A stretch of 64,000 nt of DNA from an uncultured Ruminococcus sp. (GCA_947624255.1 CANQJO010000002.1:1-64000); one strand, 5' to 3'. Positions 55,171 to 64,000 are shown, counted from the first letter of the stretch. A program made the numbers and translations. Notes: generated from the letters alone by a model not told the origin.

Positions 55171-55455
55171 TCATTCAGCCGCAGTCTCGTTCAATTTAGC
55201 AAAGCACTCGCTGCAATAAACAGCTCTGCCTTCCTTTGGCTCAAACGGGATCTTTGCCTCACCGCCGCAGTTTGCACACGTTGCTGTATACATAACACGC
55301 TCAGCTTTGCCGGCGTTTTTTCTTGCGCTGCGGCAAGCTTTGCATCTCTGGGGTTCATTGACGAATCCTTTTTCCGCATAGAATTCCTGTTCGCCTGCTG
55401 AGAATACAAATTCATTTCCGCACTCTTTGCAGACTAATGTCTTGTCTTCGTACAT
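55171..55455 (-). CDS. Small zinc-ribbon protein
   Basis: 94 residues with two Cys4 zinc-binding patterns: CKECGNEFVFSAGEQEFYAEKGFVNEPQRCKAC and ATCANCGGEAKIPFEPKEGRAVYCSECF. The first segment matches the probable zinc-ribbon domain and the second a CXXC...CXXC C-terminal domain seen in many Clostridia; function unknown. AGGTATTGTAAA upstream; the promoter could be TTATAATATT at about 55478 with no good -35. Confidence 0.85.
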   Translation of the reverse strand: MYEDKTLVCKECGNEFVFSAGEQEFYAEKGFVNEPQRCKACRSARKNAGKAERVMYTATCANCGGEAKIPFEPKEGRAVYCSECFAKLNETAAE

Positions 55456-55790
55456 TTTACAATACCTCGCTTATAATATTTGGACCGCAGACGGATTCAC
55501 ACCGTCATCTCTTATTATGCCAAACTTGCACATTGAACGCCTATAACGGAGGAGCTTCGTTTTCATGAGGAGCGAAAACTGCATTCATGAAGACAGATGC
55601 AATGAGGGATATCAGTGTTCACGGCACGGTAATTGACTTTGACAGCGCTCTTGGAAAATTGAGCTATACGATCATGATCTGATACAAGTGCTGAATGTTT
55701 TTTCGAAATTTGGGCAACACTGCACAGGGATCATGTGTAGGATAGTCTCTCATCTGCTCCGAAAATACGGAGCAGAGAGAGCAAGAGTTA
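55456..55790. other. Intergenic region, no gene seen
   Basis: 335 nt with no credible ORF. Near 55755-55782 there is a CTCTC-ATCTGCTCCG-AAAATA-CGGAGCAGA-GAGAG hairpin adjacent to the stop of the DivIVA-like gene; it lacks a T run on the reverse strand but is likely its terminator. A TTGACTTTGACAGC segment near 55629 has no suitable -10. Confidence 0.5.
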
Positions 55791-57458
55791 TTATTGAAGA
55801 TCGGGATCTGCCTTTGCAGCCTCCTCCTCAGCAGCCCTTAAAAGCTCCGACATATCGAAGTTGAAGTTCTTTTTCGGTGCAGGTTTCGGCTGCTCCTGCT
55901 GAACCGGAGCGGGTGCGGGTGCAGGTGCAGGTTTATTATAGACAGAAGTGTCGATTTTATCAAGGGCATTTGCATCGAGAGATCCCATATTGAATCCTCC
56001 GGCTGCAACGCCGGCAAACGGATCATCAGAATTCGTCGGTGCAGGAGCAGATGTGCTCTTTGCCGTATTATCAGCACCTGAAACTATCGAAGCCTTTTCG
56101 CTGTCGACCGCATTGCGTGCTTCGCCGAAGATAGTCTCAGCCTCGGACATACGCTTGTTAGCCTGGTCTGTGAGACTTGTCATAGATCTTGAGATATCCT
56201 TGAACTTAGCGCTTACGCTGTTGATCTCATTGATGAGCATACTCCGGACGGTGGTGGACATCCGGTCCATTTTGTCAGCCTTAAGATTAGCCTCATCGAC
56301 TGTAAGTTTAGCCTTAGCATTGGCTTCACTGATAGTCTTCTTAGCCTGAGCGTCGGCATCACCGATAGTCTTCTCAGCCTGAGCGTTAGCATCACTGATA
56401 GTCTTTTCAGCCTGAGCGTTAGCATCACTGACGATCTTTTCAGCCTTTTCGTCAGCCTCTTTGGTGACTTTTTCGGCGTGCTCGGCAGCCTCCTTGGTCA
56501 TCTTGTCAGCCTTTTCCTGTTCATTTTTCTTGAGCTGATCTATATTCTTTTGAGCCTCTGCGAACATTGTGCCCATCATAGCAACAGGATTGCTCATATT
56601 TTCCTTGAGTTGAGCGATCTCACCATTGAGCTTGGTGATCTCTTCATCCTTACGGGCAGCAGTATCACTGACCTCCTTGGAGATCTGAGCGATCTTTTCG
56701 TCCTTTTCAGCGGCTTCCTTTGTTTTGGCATCAAGAGCAGCAGTCTTGGACTGAAGCTCTGAGGTTATGCGAGTGATCTCCTGTTTAGCCTTTGCAAGCT
56801 CTGCATCATTTGCGGCGTTGGCAGGAGCAGCGGCAGCCTTCTGTTCAGCAGCCTTTAGCTGAGCTCTGAGCGTGTCGATCTCCTTCTTAGCTGTTTCAAG
56901 AGCAGCCATATTTTGGGCGTTATCACCGGCAGCAGGCTTCTGCTGTTCGGCAGCCTTTAACTGAGCTCTCAGTCTGTCGATCTCTTTCTTAGCGGCTTCA
57001 AGAGCAGCCATATTCCGAGCATTATCGCCGGCAGCAGGTTTCTGCTGTTCGGCAGCCTTTAGCTGAGCTCTCAGGCTGTCGATCTCTTTTTTGGCAGTTT
57101 CAAGAGCAGCCGCAGTCTGCTGATTGCTCTGTGCGGCAGCGGCAGCAGCGCCGGGACCGCCTGCTTTTAGCTGATTTATGAGTTTCTGGTCAGATTCATG
57201 CTGCTTTTTTGATTCTTCAAGTTCTTTTTTTGCTGCTCTGAGAGCGTTGTTTGAAGCATTGAGCTTTTCCTGCAGCTTATCCACCTGATTACGGTATTTG
57301 ATAAGCTCCTGGGGATCGGCAGGACCTGTTTCGTTAGCTTTTTTCAGTTCATCCTCAAGCGAAACGATCTTGGAATTGAGCTCATCCAGATAAGTCATAA
57401 CGTCTTCTTTAACAAAACCTCCGACTCTGGCGGTTCTTAATACTGTTGGTTCGTCCAT
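55791..57458 (-). CDS. DivIVA-like coiled-coil protein with internal repeats
   Basis: 555 residues. The N-terminal 40 residues VLRTARVGGFVKEDVMTYLDELNSKIVSLEDELKK have the DivIVA-type membrane-binding/pole-targeting style (GFxxxDVxxYL). The rest is coiled coil with Ala/Lys/Glu bias. It contains three copies of a 34-residue unit (ALEAAKKEIDRLRAQLKAAEQQKPAAGDNA) and a stretch of 11-residue units (ISDANAQAEKT), then a Pro/Ala linker (APAPAPAPVQQEQPKPAPKKNFNFDM). It ends with FDMSELLRAAEEEAAKADPDLQ. AAAGGAGTG upstream of ATG and its own promoter; it lies immediately downstream of ftsZ, which fits a role in division or polar organisation, as inference. Confidence 0.75.
   Translation of the reverse strand: MDEPTVLRTARVGGFVKEDVMTYLDELNSKIVSLEDELKKANETGPADPQELIKYRNQVDKLQEKLNASNNALRAAKKELEESKKQHESDQKLINQLKAGGPGAAAAAAQSNQQTAAALETAKKEIDSLRAQLKAAEQQKPAAGDNARNMAALEAAKKEIDRLRAQLKAAEQQKPAAGDNAQNMAALETAKKEIDTLRAQLKAAEQKAAAAPANAANDAELAKAKQEITRITSELQSKTAALDAKTKEAAEKDEKIAQISKEVSDTAARKDEEITKLNGEIAQLKENMSNPVAMMGTMFAEAQKNIDQLKKNEQEKADKMTKEAAEHAEKVTKEADEKAEKIVSDANAQAEKTISDANAQAEKTIGDADAQAKKTISEANAKAKLTVDEANLKADKMDRMSTTVRSMLINEINSVSAKFKDISRSMTSLTDQANKRMSEAETIFGEARNAVDSEKASIVSGADNTAKSTSAPAPTNSDDPFAGVAAGGFNMGSLDANALDKIDTSVYNKPAPAPAPAPVQQEQPKPAPKKNFNFDMSELLRAAEEEAAKADPDLQ
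56280..56460 (-). repeat. 33-bp tandem repeats in the DivIVA-like gene
   Basis: Five or more degenerate 33-bp units encoding 11-residue heptad-like repeats such as SDANAQAEKTI, GDADAQAKKTI and SEANAKAKLTV. Confidence 0.85.
56835..57120 (-). repeat. 102-bp tandem repeats in the DivIVA-like gene
   Basis: Three copies spaced exactly 102 bp apart (start of CTGAGCTCT at 56859, 56961 and 57063) encode the 34-residue unit with LRAQLKAAEQ(Q)KPAAGDNA; nucleotide identity is high, so duplication is recent or kept by gene conversion. Confidence 0.85.
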
Positions 57459-57563
57459 AAGTACACTCCTTTTTCCTGCATAAAGATATGCGGCAAAAAT
57501 TTCAAATGGAATTGCTCCGTCAGGCGCTCCATCTCAAAGCAACAAATAAATTGCCTTATTCAA

Positions 57564-57592
57564 ATTATAACATATTCTATATTATATTTCAA
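57564..57592 (-). promoter_or_regulatory. Promoter of the DivIVA-like gene
   Basis: TTGAAA, 17 nt, TATAAT on the reverse strand, about 105 nt before the start codon. Confidence 0.8.
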
Positions 57593-57684
57593 CTATTTGA
57601 ATGTAGAAATTTTTTGGTGATTTTAGTGCATTTTACTACAAAAAAAGTTATATTCGGATTCAAGAACGGATTTTTTGTAAATTT

Positions 57685-57722
57685 GAAAAACAAAAAAGCT
57701 GCTGTAGTATATACAGCAGCCT
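57685..57722 (-). terminator. Terminator of ftsZ
   Basis: On the reverse strand GCTGCTGTATATACTACAGCAGC followed by six T and GTTTTTC, shortly after the ftsZ stop. Confidence 0.88.
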
Positions 57723-57734
57723 GATTTTGTCAGA

Positions 57735-58859
57735 TCAGTTACCTAACATCTTGAAAATATCGTCCAGATCGTAATCCTGATTTGGCGACGGAGATTTCAT
57801 ACCTCCGCCCAGACCGAGACTGTCGATAAGGGGATTGTCTATCTGAATAACGTCCTCATCGGAGTCAGTATCCGCAAGGGGATCGGCAGAAACATCATCA
57901 TCGGAGTCAAATCCGGCAGCGATGACAGTTATAGTCATCTCGTCCTGCATATCCTCCTTGAAAGCTGTACCGAAGATGAATTCGACACCCTCAGCAGCGG
58001 TATCGGTTATCATTTTGGTAGCCGAATCAACATCGGAGGAAAGAACATCCTCAGACATGGCGATGTTGATAAGAAGTCTCTTAGCGCCTGAGATGGACGT
58101 TTCAAGAAGGGGACTTGAGATAACGGCATTAGCGGCATCTCTTGCCTTGTCCTTGCCGGAGCCGTGACCGATAGCCATATGAGCGTAGCCTGCGCCCTTC
58201 ATAATGGTAGATACATCAGCAAAATCGAGGTTGATGTATCCCTCCTCGACGATGAGGTCAGAGATGCTCTTCACACCCGTTTTGAGGACTTCATCGGAAA
58301 GAGCGAACGACTGTATCATAGTGAGAGGCTTGTCCTGACCGACAAGAAGTCTCTCGTTCGGGATAACGATAAGGGAGTCAACATATTTTTTCAGCTCGGC
58401 GATACCCTTTTCAGCCTGAGCCATTTTCTGTTCTCTCTCAAAGAGGAACGGCTTCGTAACGACAGCGACCGTAAGGATATCCATCTCCTTTGCGATCTTT
58501 GCGACCACAGGAGCAGCACCTGTTCCTGTACCGCCGCCCATCCCTGCTGTAATGAATATCATATCAGCACCTTTAAGATGAGTTTCGATCTCGTCCCTGT
58601 TCTCCTCAGCGGAACGCTGACCTATTTCGGGCTTGTTGCCGGCACCTCTGCCCTTGGTGAGCTTTGCACCGATAGGTATTCTTGTGGTAGCTTTTGATTT
58701 ATTGAGAGCCTTTGCATCAGTATTGATGGCTATGTACTCTATATTATTCACGCCGGATTCTACCATACAGTTGACGGCATTTCCACCGCCGCCGCCTACG
58801 CCGATGACCTTAATATTCACATCGGGTTCAAGGGCTTCTTCATAATTGAAATCAGACAT
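57735..58859 (-). CDS. ftsZ: Cell division protein FtsZ
   Basis: Tubulin-like GTPase that forms the Z ring. [18 protein letters not shown], the tubulin signature [13 protein letters not shown] (108-114), the synergy loop [22 protein letters not shown] and the C-terminal domain ([23 protein letters not shown]) are all present. After an acidic linker it ends [13 protein letters not shown], a degenerate version of the conserved C-terminal peptide for FtsA/SepF/EzrA binding. 374 residues. TAGGAGG upstream. No ftsA is adjacent, which is usual in Clostridia lacking FtsA. Confidence 0.98.
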   Translation of the reverse strand: MSDFNYEEALEPDVNIKVIGVGGGGGNAVNCMVESGVNNIEYIAINTDAKALNKSKATTRIPIGAKLTKGRGAGNKPEIGQRSAEENRDEIETHLKGADMIFITAGMGGGTGTGAAPVVAKIAKEMDILTVAVVTKPFLFEREQKMAQAEKGIAELKKYVDSLIVIPNERLLVGQDKPLTMIQSFALSDEVLKTGVKSISDLIVEEGYINLDFADVSTIMKGAGYAHMAIGHGSGKDKARDAANAVISSPLLETSISGAKRLLINIAMSEDVLSSDVDSATKMITDTAAEGVEFIFGTAFKEDMQDEMTITVIAAGFDSDDDVSADPLADTDSDEDVIQIDNPLIDSLGLGGGMKSPSPNQDYDLDDIFKMLGN

Positions 58860-58971
58860 TCTAAATCCTCCTATTTATATTCTGTGTTATATCACGCAGC
58901 CTCCACAATTTTGCAGGAGTCCGGAGTGCCGCATTGAACAGACATGATAACTCATACTAAATACACTCTTT

Positions 58972-59000
58972 ATTTTACCACAATATGCGCTCTTTTTCAA
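58972..59000 (-). promoter_or_regulatory. Promoter of ftsZ
   Basis: TTGAAA, 17 nt, TAAAAT on the reverse strand, about 110 nt before the start codon. Confidence 0.75.
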
Positions 59001-59111
59001 GTCTCTGAAAATTTTTTTTGAATTTCGGCACATTCAACAATGCAGCATAAAATTATTTAATGATTTTGCACATATTCGTACATGAAATTTACATATGTTA
59101 TAGAGCATTTT

Positions 59112-60206
59112 TTATCCGACATAGTCCTGACCGTAGTCATAGTCATAGCCGTAGTCGTATCCGTCATAATTCCGATCGTCACTGTAACCGTACTCATCGC
59201 CGTAGCCGTAATCATCACCGCCACTGTAATCGTAATCGCTGTATCCGCCGTCATAGCTCTGATCTCCTTGATCGTAGGGCGCATCGGTCACTGCCTGAGT
59301 CGTTGTGCGGTTGTTGTATTCGTCAAAGATCTCATCCTGTCCGGGAATGTTCTCGCCGCTCTGCTGTGTGGGGGAGGTACCGGGAACATTTATGCCCGTG
59401 CCGGGGATTTCTGCCGGTTCATCAGTTGTTCTGAAGCTGCACTGATTTTTTCCGACCATTGTGAGATAGCCTTTTTTTCCTTTGACACTGCTGTCCTCCA
59501 TAACAGCGGCTGCAAGATCGAGCTTATACTCCACATCTGTCCAGTTGCCCATACGGAAGACCGATCCGCTGCCGTAATTCACGATTATTGAGAATTCATC
59601 GCTCATATCTACGCTGGTGATATTTTTTTCCGGATCAGCGACAATGCTTGCCGTCAGCTCACGGAACGCCTCAGCCTTGTGCTCATTTTCGCAGGTTATG
59701 ATCTTTCCCGGCTGATTCTCCGCCGGTTCATAGCCGTATATTATCGGAAGTCCCTGAACTAACGAGCCTTTGCCGTTGTCGGCAAGTATCTTTCCCTTTT
59801 GGCTCACGAGGAGCACTCCATTATCATAGCTCACGTTGAACGCCGGTATGCAGGCACTGACAGTTATCTCCAGTCCGGTGGGGAATTTTTTGTCGATCAC
59901 TGCTGTCTCAACATAAAGCAGCTTGTCCAGAATAGCCTGTTCGCTTTTTTTCCTGTCCAGTCTCAGGAGATTATCTCCTCTCTTTATACCGGAGGCATCA
60001 ACGATATCCTGTGCCGTATATTCGTCGGATACTCCTGAGACACGTATTTTGTCAATGTTGAACAGGAATGTATAGCATATAGTTACTCCTGCGGTGATAA
60101 CGAGTATCACCACGATAAGTCCGTATACATTCATCATGCGTTTGCGCCGTCTCATGCGCTTACTGCTGTTATCTCTTTCCACACTGGTTTTTTCAACGTC
60201 TTTCAT
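59112..60206 (-). CDS. ftsQ: Cell division protein FtsQ/DivIB with an acidic aromatic tail
   Basis: Single-pass divisome protein. Short basic cytosolic N-terminus (SSKRMRRRKRMMNVYG), membrane helix (LIVVILVITAGVTICYTFLF), POTRA domain (IDKIRVSGVSDEYTAQDIVDASGIKRGDNLLRL) and the beta domain (QGLPIIYGYEPAEN, TSVDMSDEFSIIVNYGSGSVFRMGNWTDVEYKLDLAAAVM). After a Pro/Gly linker the last 60 residues are almost only Tyr, Asp, Gly and Ser (DYDYSGGDDYGYGDEYGYSDDRNYDGYDYGYDYDYGQDYVG), which standard FtsQ proteins lack. GGAGAGACT precedes ATG. It follows murA in the dcw order murG, murA, ftsQ, ftsZ. Confidence 0.93.
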   Translation of the reverse strand: MKDVEKTSVERDNSSKRMRRRKRMMNVYGLIVVILVITAGVTICYTFLFNIDKIRVSGVSDEYTAQDIVDASGIKRGDNLLRLDRKKSEQAILDKLLYVETAVIDKKFPTGLEITVSACIPAFNVSYDNGVLLVSQKGKILADNGKGSLVQGLPIIYGYEPAENQPGKIITCENEHKAEAFRELTASIVADPEKNITSVDMSDEFSIIVNYGSGSVFRMGNWTDVEYKLDLAAAVMEDSSVKGKKGYLTMVGKNQCSFRTTDEPAEIPGTGINVPGTSPTQQSGENIPGQDEIFDEYNNRTTTQAVTDAPYDQGDQSYDGGYSDYDYSGGDDYGYGDEYGYSDDRNYDGYDYGYDYDYGQDYVG

Positions 60207-60229
60207 AGTCTCTCCATATTCCGGAAGGC

Positions 60230-61492
60230 TCAGCCGCTCCGCAGCATTTCACCGCCGAGTCTGCCGACCGCCTCCTCGATTTTTTCGTATCCTCTGTCAA
60301 TGTGATCTATCCTGCTTATTTCCGTAGTGCCCTCGGCAGCAAGTGCCGCAGCGACCATTGCCGCTCCGCCGCGTAGATCTGTCGCTTCAACGGAAGCTCC
60401 GTGAAGCAGCGGTACTCCGCGTACTATGGCGACCTTTCCGAGAACTTGTATATCTGCCCCCATTTTTACAAGAGCATCTGTATGACGATATCGGCAGTCA
60501 AAGATATTCTCCTCAAAAACGCTTGTTCCGTCGGCAGTTGCAAGTGCAGCCATGAGCACGGCTTGTGCATCGGTGGGAAATCCCGGATGAGGCATAGTGC
60601 GTATCCTGTCGCTGACAGCCTTGAGTCTTGCGCCGCTTCGGAGATATATCCTGTTCTCACCCGTGTAGATGCTGCAGCCGGTCTGCTCCAGAACGGAGAG
60701 AAAAGGCTCCATTTCGGAAATGCAGGCATTGCTGAGTATCATTTCTCCTCTTGTTGCTGCTGTCATCGAAAGATATGTCGCTCCGGCGATCCTGTCAGGC
60801 ATGATCCTGTGCTCACAGCCGTGGAGATCATTTCTGCCGTTGATTATTATTCTGCTTTCGCCGTCTCCGGAGATATCTGCACCGCATTGCCGCAGAAATT
60901 CGCAAAGATCGCAGATCTCAGGCTCACGTGCAGCATTATTCACGACCGTTTCTCCCTCTGCCGATACCGCACAGAGAATTATATTCTCAGTAGCTCCCAC
61001 GGAGGGAAATGCCAATGAGAGCCTTGCTCCGTGAGCTTTTCCGGCAGCAGCCCGGCAGACTATTCTTCCGCCGCTCTCTTTTATGTCAATGCCCATTTTA
61101 CGCATTGCAGCAAGATGCATATCAATGGGACGGGGACCAAGCTCACACCCGCCCGGTATGCTGACGATACATTCGCCTGTCCTGCCGAGAAGCGCTCCCA
61201 TAAAGATTATTGAGGAACGCATCTCTCTCATAAGCTGTTCCGGAATAGAAGTCTCCCTTATATCCCTTGAATCCACAGCCGCAGTGTTTTCCGAGAACGT
61301 ACATCGGCAGCCGGTGTAATTAAGTATTCTTGCCGCAGAATATATATCGGTAAGTCCGGGACAGCCCGTCAGAACGCACTCCCCGCCGCAGAGAAGAGTC
61401 GCTGCCATAATGGGGAGTGCGCTGTTCTTGCTTCCCTGAAGAGGCAGCTCGCCTCTGAGCCGTCTGCCTCCTTTTATGATGAATCTTTGCAT
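60230..61492 (-). CDS. murA: UDP-N-acetylglucosamine 1-carboxyvinyltransferase
   Basis: First committed enzyme of peptidoglycan synthesis, adding enolpyruvate from PEP to UDP-GlcNAc. EPSP-synthase fold; N-terminal LPLQGSKNSALPIMAATLL contains the substrate Lys-Asn pair, and the catalytic Cys (fosfomycin target) is in IPGGCELGPRPIDMHLAAM at about residue 116. Cys is retained, so no intrinsic Asp-type fosfomycin resistance is predicted. HPGFPTDAQAVLMAALATADGTS also matches. 420 residues. Gram-positive genomes may have a second MurA elsewhere. GAGGTGG upstream of ATG. Confidence 0.97.
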   Translation of the reverse strand: MQRFIIKGGRRLRGELPLQGSKNSALPIMAATLLCGGECVLTGCPGLTDIYSAARILNYTGCRCTFSENTAAVDSRDIRETSIPEQLMREMRSSIIFMGALLGRTGECIVSIPGGCELGPRPIDMHLAAMRKMGIDIKESGGRIVCRAAAGKAHGARLSLAFPSVGATENIILCAVSAEGETVVNNAAREPEICDLCEFLRQCGADISGDGESRIIINGRNDLHGCEHRIMPDRIAGATYLSMTAATRGEMILSNACISEMEPFLSVLEQTGCSIYTGENRIYLRSGARLKAVSDRIRTMPHPGFPTDAQAVLMAALATADGTSVFEENIFDCRYRHTDALVKMGADIQVLGKVAIVRGVPLLHGASVEATDLRGGAAMVAAALAAEGTTEISRIDHIDRGYEKIEEAVGRLGGEMLRSG

Positions 61493-61579
61493 TATACCAC
61501 CTCACAGCATTTTTTGTATATTATGCTGTGGGAGGGGTTTATGTGAAATGTATGAAAACTCCGGTCTGTTACTCGGTTT

Positions 61580-62716
61580 TCACGCCTTCTTGTTTTTATT
61601 CAGAAGCTCCTCAACGACCGCAAGTATCCTCTGATTTGTGTCCGGCAGATGAAGCTCCGAGGCACAGTGTCCCATTATCTCGACCTTGTCGGGGTCACTG
61701 CTGAGCTTTTCGATCTCGGAAATAATTCTTTCCGAAGATGCGTCTTTTTGTTCGATAACAACGGCAGCACCTGCTTTTCCAAGAACCATTGCATTGTGAT
61801 ACTGATGATTTCCCGCAACTATGGGAGAGGGGATAAGTATTGAGGCTCTTCCTGCGGCTTCAAGCTCAGCAAGAGTTGAAGCTCCGGAGCGGCATATCAC
61901 CAGATCGGCTGCCGCAAGACAGACATCCATATCGTTTATGTATTCGGTTATCCTGAGCCGATCGCTTTTCAGGGGAATGTCTGCTGCTTTCATTGCCTGT
62001 GGAAAGCTCTCTCTGCCCATTCCGCCGTATCCGTGTATATGATTTATCCTCAGACCGTTTGATGTATGCCGTTTTATTGCCTCGGCCATGGTTTCGTTGA
62101 TGCAGCCTGCTCCGAGACTTCCGCCGAATGAGAGTATGGTAAAATCGTCGTTGAATCCCAGACGCTTTCTTGCTTCATTTTTGCTTATACGGCTGATGCT
62201 CCCCCTGACGGGAAGTCCTGTTACACTGTATTCAAAACGGCTTTTATCCATAAATTCGAGAGCCTCTATCACCGTCAGCATGACATGATCCACCTCTTTT
62301 GCAAGAAGACGGTTTGTCACGCCGGGATAGGCATTCTGTTCATGTATCGCAGTGGGAATACCCATTTTCGCAGCCTTCCGGATAACAGGCCCTGCGGCAT
62401 ACCCTCCTGTACCGATAGCAATATCAGGCTTGAAACCTGTGATGATCTCCTTGGCACGCTTGCCCGATACAGCAAGATATGCCGCAGCTTTTATATTTCG
62501 TCCCACATTTTTGACCGAGAGTTTCCTCTGAAATCCTGCGACCTTGATAGTTTCAAGCTTATATCCTGCATTAGGAACGAGCTTCGACTCCAGACCTTTT
62601 GGTGTTCCGACAAAAAGGAACTCAGCAACGGGATATTTAGTTTTGATGATATCTGCTATGGAGAGTCCGGGATTGATATGACCTCCCGTACCTCCGCACG
62701 CTATTAGAACTCTCAT
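61580..62716 (-). CDS. murG: Undecaprenyldiphospho-muramoylpentapeptide GlcNAc transferase
   Basis: Peripheral membrane GT-B glycosyltransferase converting lipid I to lipid II. The N domain has MRVLIACGGTGGHINPGLSIADII (glycine-rich loop), the C domain has FGGSLGAGCINETM, and the donor site VICRSGASTLAELEAAGRASILIPSPIVAGNHQYHNAMVL. 378 residues from ATG 62716 with GGAGG 9 nt upstream; the 47 earlier codons in the track overlap ftsW and are not credible. It starts 22 nt after the ftsW stop. Confidence 0.97.
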   Translation of the reverse strand: MRVLIACGGTGGHINPGLSIADIIKTKYPVAEFLFVGTPKGLESKLVPNAGYKLETIKVAGFQRKLSVKNVGRNIKAAAYLAVSGKRAKEIITGFKPDIAIGTGGYAAGPVIRKAAKMGIPTAIHEQNAYPGVTNRLLAKEVDHVMLTVIEALEFMDKSRFEYSVTGLPVRGSISRISKNEARKRLGFNDDFTILSFGGSLGAGCINETMAEAIKRHTSNGLRINHIHGYGGMGRESFPQAMKAADIPLKSDRLRITEYINDMDVCLAAADLVICRSGASTLAELEAAGRASILIPSPIVAGNHQYHNAMVLGKAGAAVVIEQKDASSERIISEIEKLSSDPDKVEIMGHCASELHLPDTNQRILAVVEELLNKNKKA

Positions 62717-62738
62717 AGATAAACTCCTCCGGGCAGCA

Positions 62739-64000
62739 TCAGGCATTTTTAGGCTGAACGTGATCTCCGGTACGAGATCTTTTTTTCTTCGGGGCAGGAT
62801 TTTCGTCATCGTAGTATCGCTGCTGCGAGATGTTGAGCATAATGCCCATTTCGGCAAGCTGCATAATTAGCGCCGTACCTCCGTAGCTGAAAAACGGCAG
62901 GCTGATACCGGTGTTGGGGATCAGATTGCTGACAACGGCAAGATTGAAAACGGTCTGAATGCCGATCTGGGTCGTGATGCCCACAGCGATGAGCATTCCG
63001 AAGCGATCCTTGCATCTCACCGCAATGGAGAATCCCTCAACGATAAGCAGGAAGAACACAATGATTATCGCCAGTGCGCCGATAAATCCGAGCTCCTCGC
63101 AGACAATGGGGAAAACGAAGTCATTTTTCGTTTCCGGAAGATACAAATACTTCTGACGGGAGTTGCCCAATCCCAGACCGAAAAGTCCTCCCGAACCTAT
63201 TGCAATAATGGAGTTTGATGTCTGCCATGTATCACCGAGAGTATCGGCAAAAGGATCCTTCCATGATTTTATGCGGACGGAAACATAGCTTCCCTCAATG
63301 TTTGCCTGCCAGCTTATGATGATTATGGCTGCGGCAAGAGCGGCTATACCGAGGATCAGGAACTGTTTTCTGTTTGCACCGCCGCAGAGGACCATTGCTA
63401 TAGAGATAGTCACGATGAGGATAAGTCCCGAAAGATGAGGCTCCTTATACAGAAGAAATGCATACACTGCCATAAAAGCCGCATACTTGACGATACCCAC
63501 ATCAAAGCGGTTCATTTTTTTGCCGTCACGCTCCATGCTGTAGGCGAAGAAAATGATTATCGCAAGCTTTGCGACCTCAGAGGGCTGAAAGTTTTGTCCT
63601 GCGAGGGTGAGCCAGCGTTTTGCTCCCATTGATCCGCCCTCATCGTTTCCTATGGCAAGAACGAGTATCAGCAGCAGTGCGCCTATAGCATAGAGTATGC
63701 TTGCAATATTGAATTTCTTGATAAAGGGGATCTTTATATTTTTGAGGTTGTGATAGTCCATTTTCATGAAAAACAGCAGGACAACGAAGCCTATCGCAGC
63801 ATTTTTTGCCTGATTTTTCGCATAATAAAGACCGTCGCCGCCATGCTCGCTGTAAGCCCATGCATAGCTCGCTGAGGACATCATTACCAGTCCCACCACA
63901 AGGAGGATCATAACATATGCAAAAAATGAAAGGCTGATGTCACCGTTTCTGCCGTCTCCCACAAAGACCTTCCGGAGCTTTGCGAAAGAGCTTTCCTTTT
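62739..64000 (-). CDS. ftsW: Peptidoglycan glycosyltransferase FtsW (N-terminus beyond window)
   Basis: SEDS-family lipid II polymerase of the divisome. Multiple helices start ISLSFFAYVMILLVVGLVMMSSASYAWAYS, then GAKRWLTLAGQNFQPSEVAKLAIIIFFAY (the SEDS signature with RW.. and Q-PSE), IAIGSGGLFGLGLGNSRQKYLYLPETKNDFVFPIVCEELGFIGAL, VSNLIPNTGISLPFFSYGGTALIMQLAEMGIMLNI. The reading frame stays open upstream of the GTG at 63962 to the window edge (EKSSFAKLRKVFVGDGRNG), so the true start is probably outside. The C-terminus is Lys/Arg-rich (KKKRSRTGDHVQPKNA). It could be a RodA paralogue, but its place before murG favours FtsW. Confidence 0.93.
   Translation of the reverse strand, partial: KESSFAKLRKVFVGDGRNGDISLSFFAYVMILLVVGLVMMSSASYAWAYSEHGGDGLYYAKNQAKNAAIGFVVLLFFMKMDYHNLKNIKIPFIKKFNIASILYAIGALLLILVLAIGNDEGGSMGAKRWLTLAGQNFQPSEVAKLAIIIFFAYSMERDGKKMNRFDVGIVKYAAFMAVYAFLLYKEPHLSGLILIVTISIAMVLCGGANRKQFLILGIAALAAAIIIISWQANIEGSYVSVRIKSWKDPFADTLGDTWQTSNSIIAIGSGGLFGLGLGNSRQKYLYLPETKNDFVFPIVCEELGFIGALAIIIVFFLLIVEGFSIAVRCKDRFGMLIAVGITTQIGIQTVFNLAVVSNLIPNTGISLPFFSYGGTALIMQLAEMGIMLNISQQRYYDDENPAPKKKRSRTGDHVQPKNA

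Overview
The window looks like a chromosomal segment from a Clostridia-class Firmicute close to Ruminococcus. The pointers are Gram-positive style ribosome binding sites and sigma-A promoters (TTGACA, 17 nt, TATAAT), an ATG/GTG/TTG start mix, a secreted cohesin-dockerin protein with Thr-rich linkers (a cellulosome-type part), a 2-hydroxyacyl-CoA dehydratase-activase system and a Firmicute-type dcw cluster. Species cannot be fixed from sequence reading alone. Most of the window is core genome. The accessory parts are an IS5-family element, an McrBC restriction module, a cloverleaf-like palindromic repeat and the cohesin-dockerin gene.

Layout. 1-1.8 kb: an IS element of about 907 bp with a -1 frameshift transposase, inserted in what remains of an RtcB RNA ligase gene. 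1.9-7.1 kb: tmRNA, then a reverse-strand tyrS / response regulator / histidine kinase operon, a membrane protein and tRNA-Thr(GGT). 7.3-11.7 kb: carB and a SleB-type cell wall hydrolase. 12.2-18.7 kb: the F-type ATP synthase operon, in which delta (AtpH) and alpha (AtpA) are one continuous polypeptide. 19-24.8 kb: secD-secF, a uridine-kinase-like P-loop kinase and polyphosphate kinase. 24.9-32.4 kb: a two-gene activase/dehydratase system and a large hybrid sensor kinase. 32.5-36.2 kb: an epimerase-like protein and McrBC. 36.3-39.4 kb: the TrkA/TrkH potassium system behind a structured leader. 39.4-40.8 kb: the cohesin-dockerin protein. 41-45.8 kb: the str operon (rpsL, rpsG, fusA) and tuf. 45.8-49.8 kb: an ABC transporter and a Cthe_2159-like lipoprotein. 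49.9-55.5 kb: SIMPL protein, AraC regulator, RqcH, a TrmK-Nif3 fusion and two small proteins. 55.8-64 kb: a DivIVA-like coiled-coil protein, ftsZ, ftsQ, murA, murG and ftsW (cut by the window end).

The most notable observations are: (i) the AtpH-AtpA fusion, which conflicts with the usual 3:1 alpha:delta stoichiometry; (ii) a shared RNA-like architecture found both in the 5' leader of trkA-trkH and in the rpsL-rpsG spacer, with conserved single-stranded motifs and helices that differ in sequence but keep pairing, which I cannot assign to a riboswitch class I know; (iii) a 74-bp element of three abutting 3-nt-loop hairpins closed by an outer stem upstream of ppk1; (iv) the TrmK-Nif3 fusion; (v) the repeat-rich DivIVA-like protein beside ftsZ. 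Everything here was read by eye. No database search, folding program or alignment was run.
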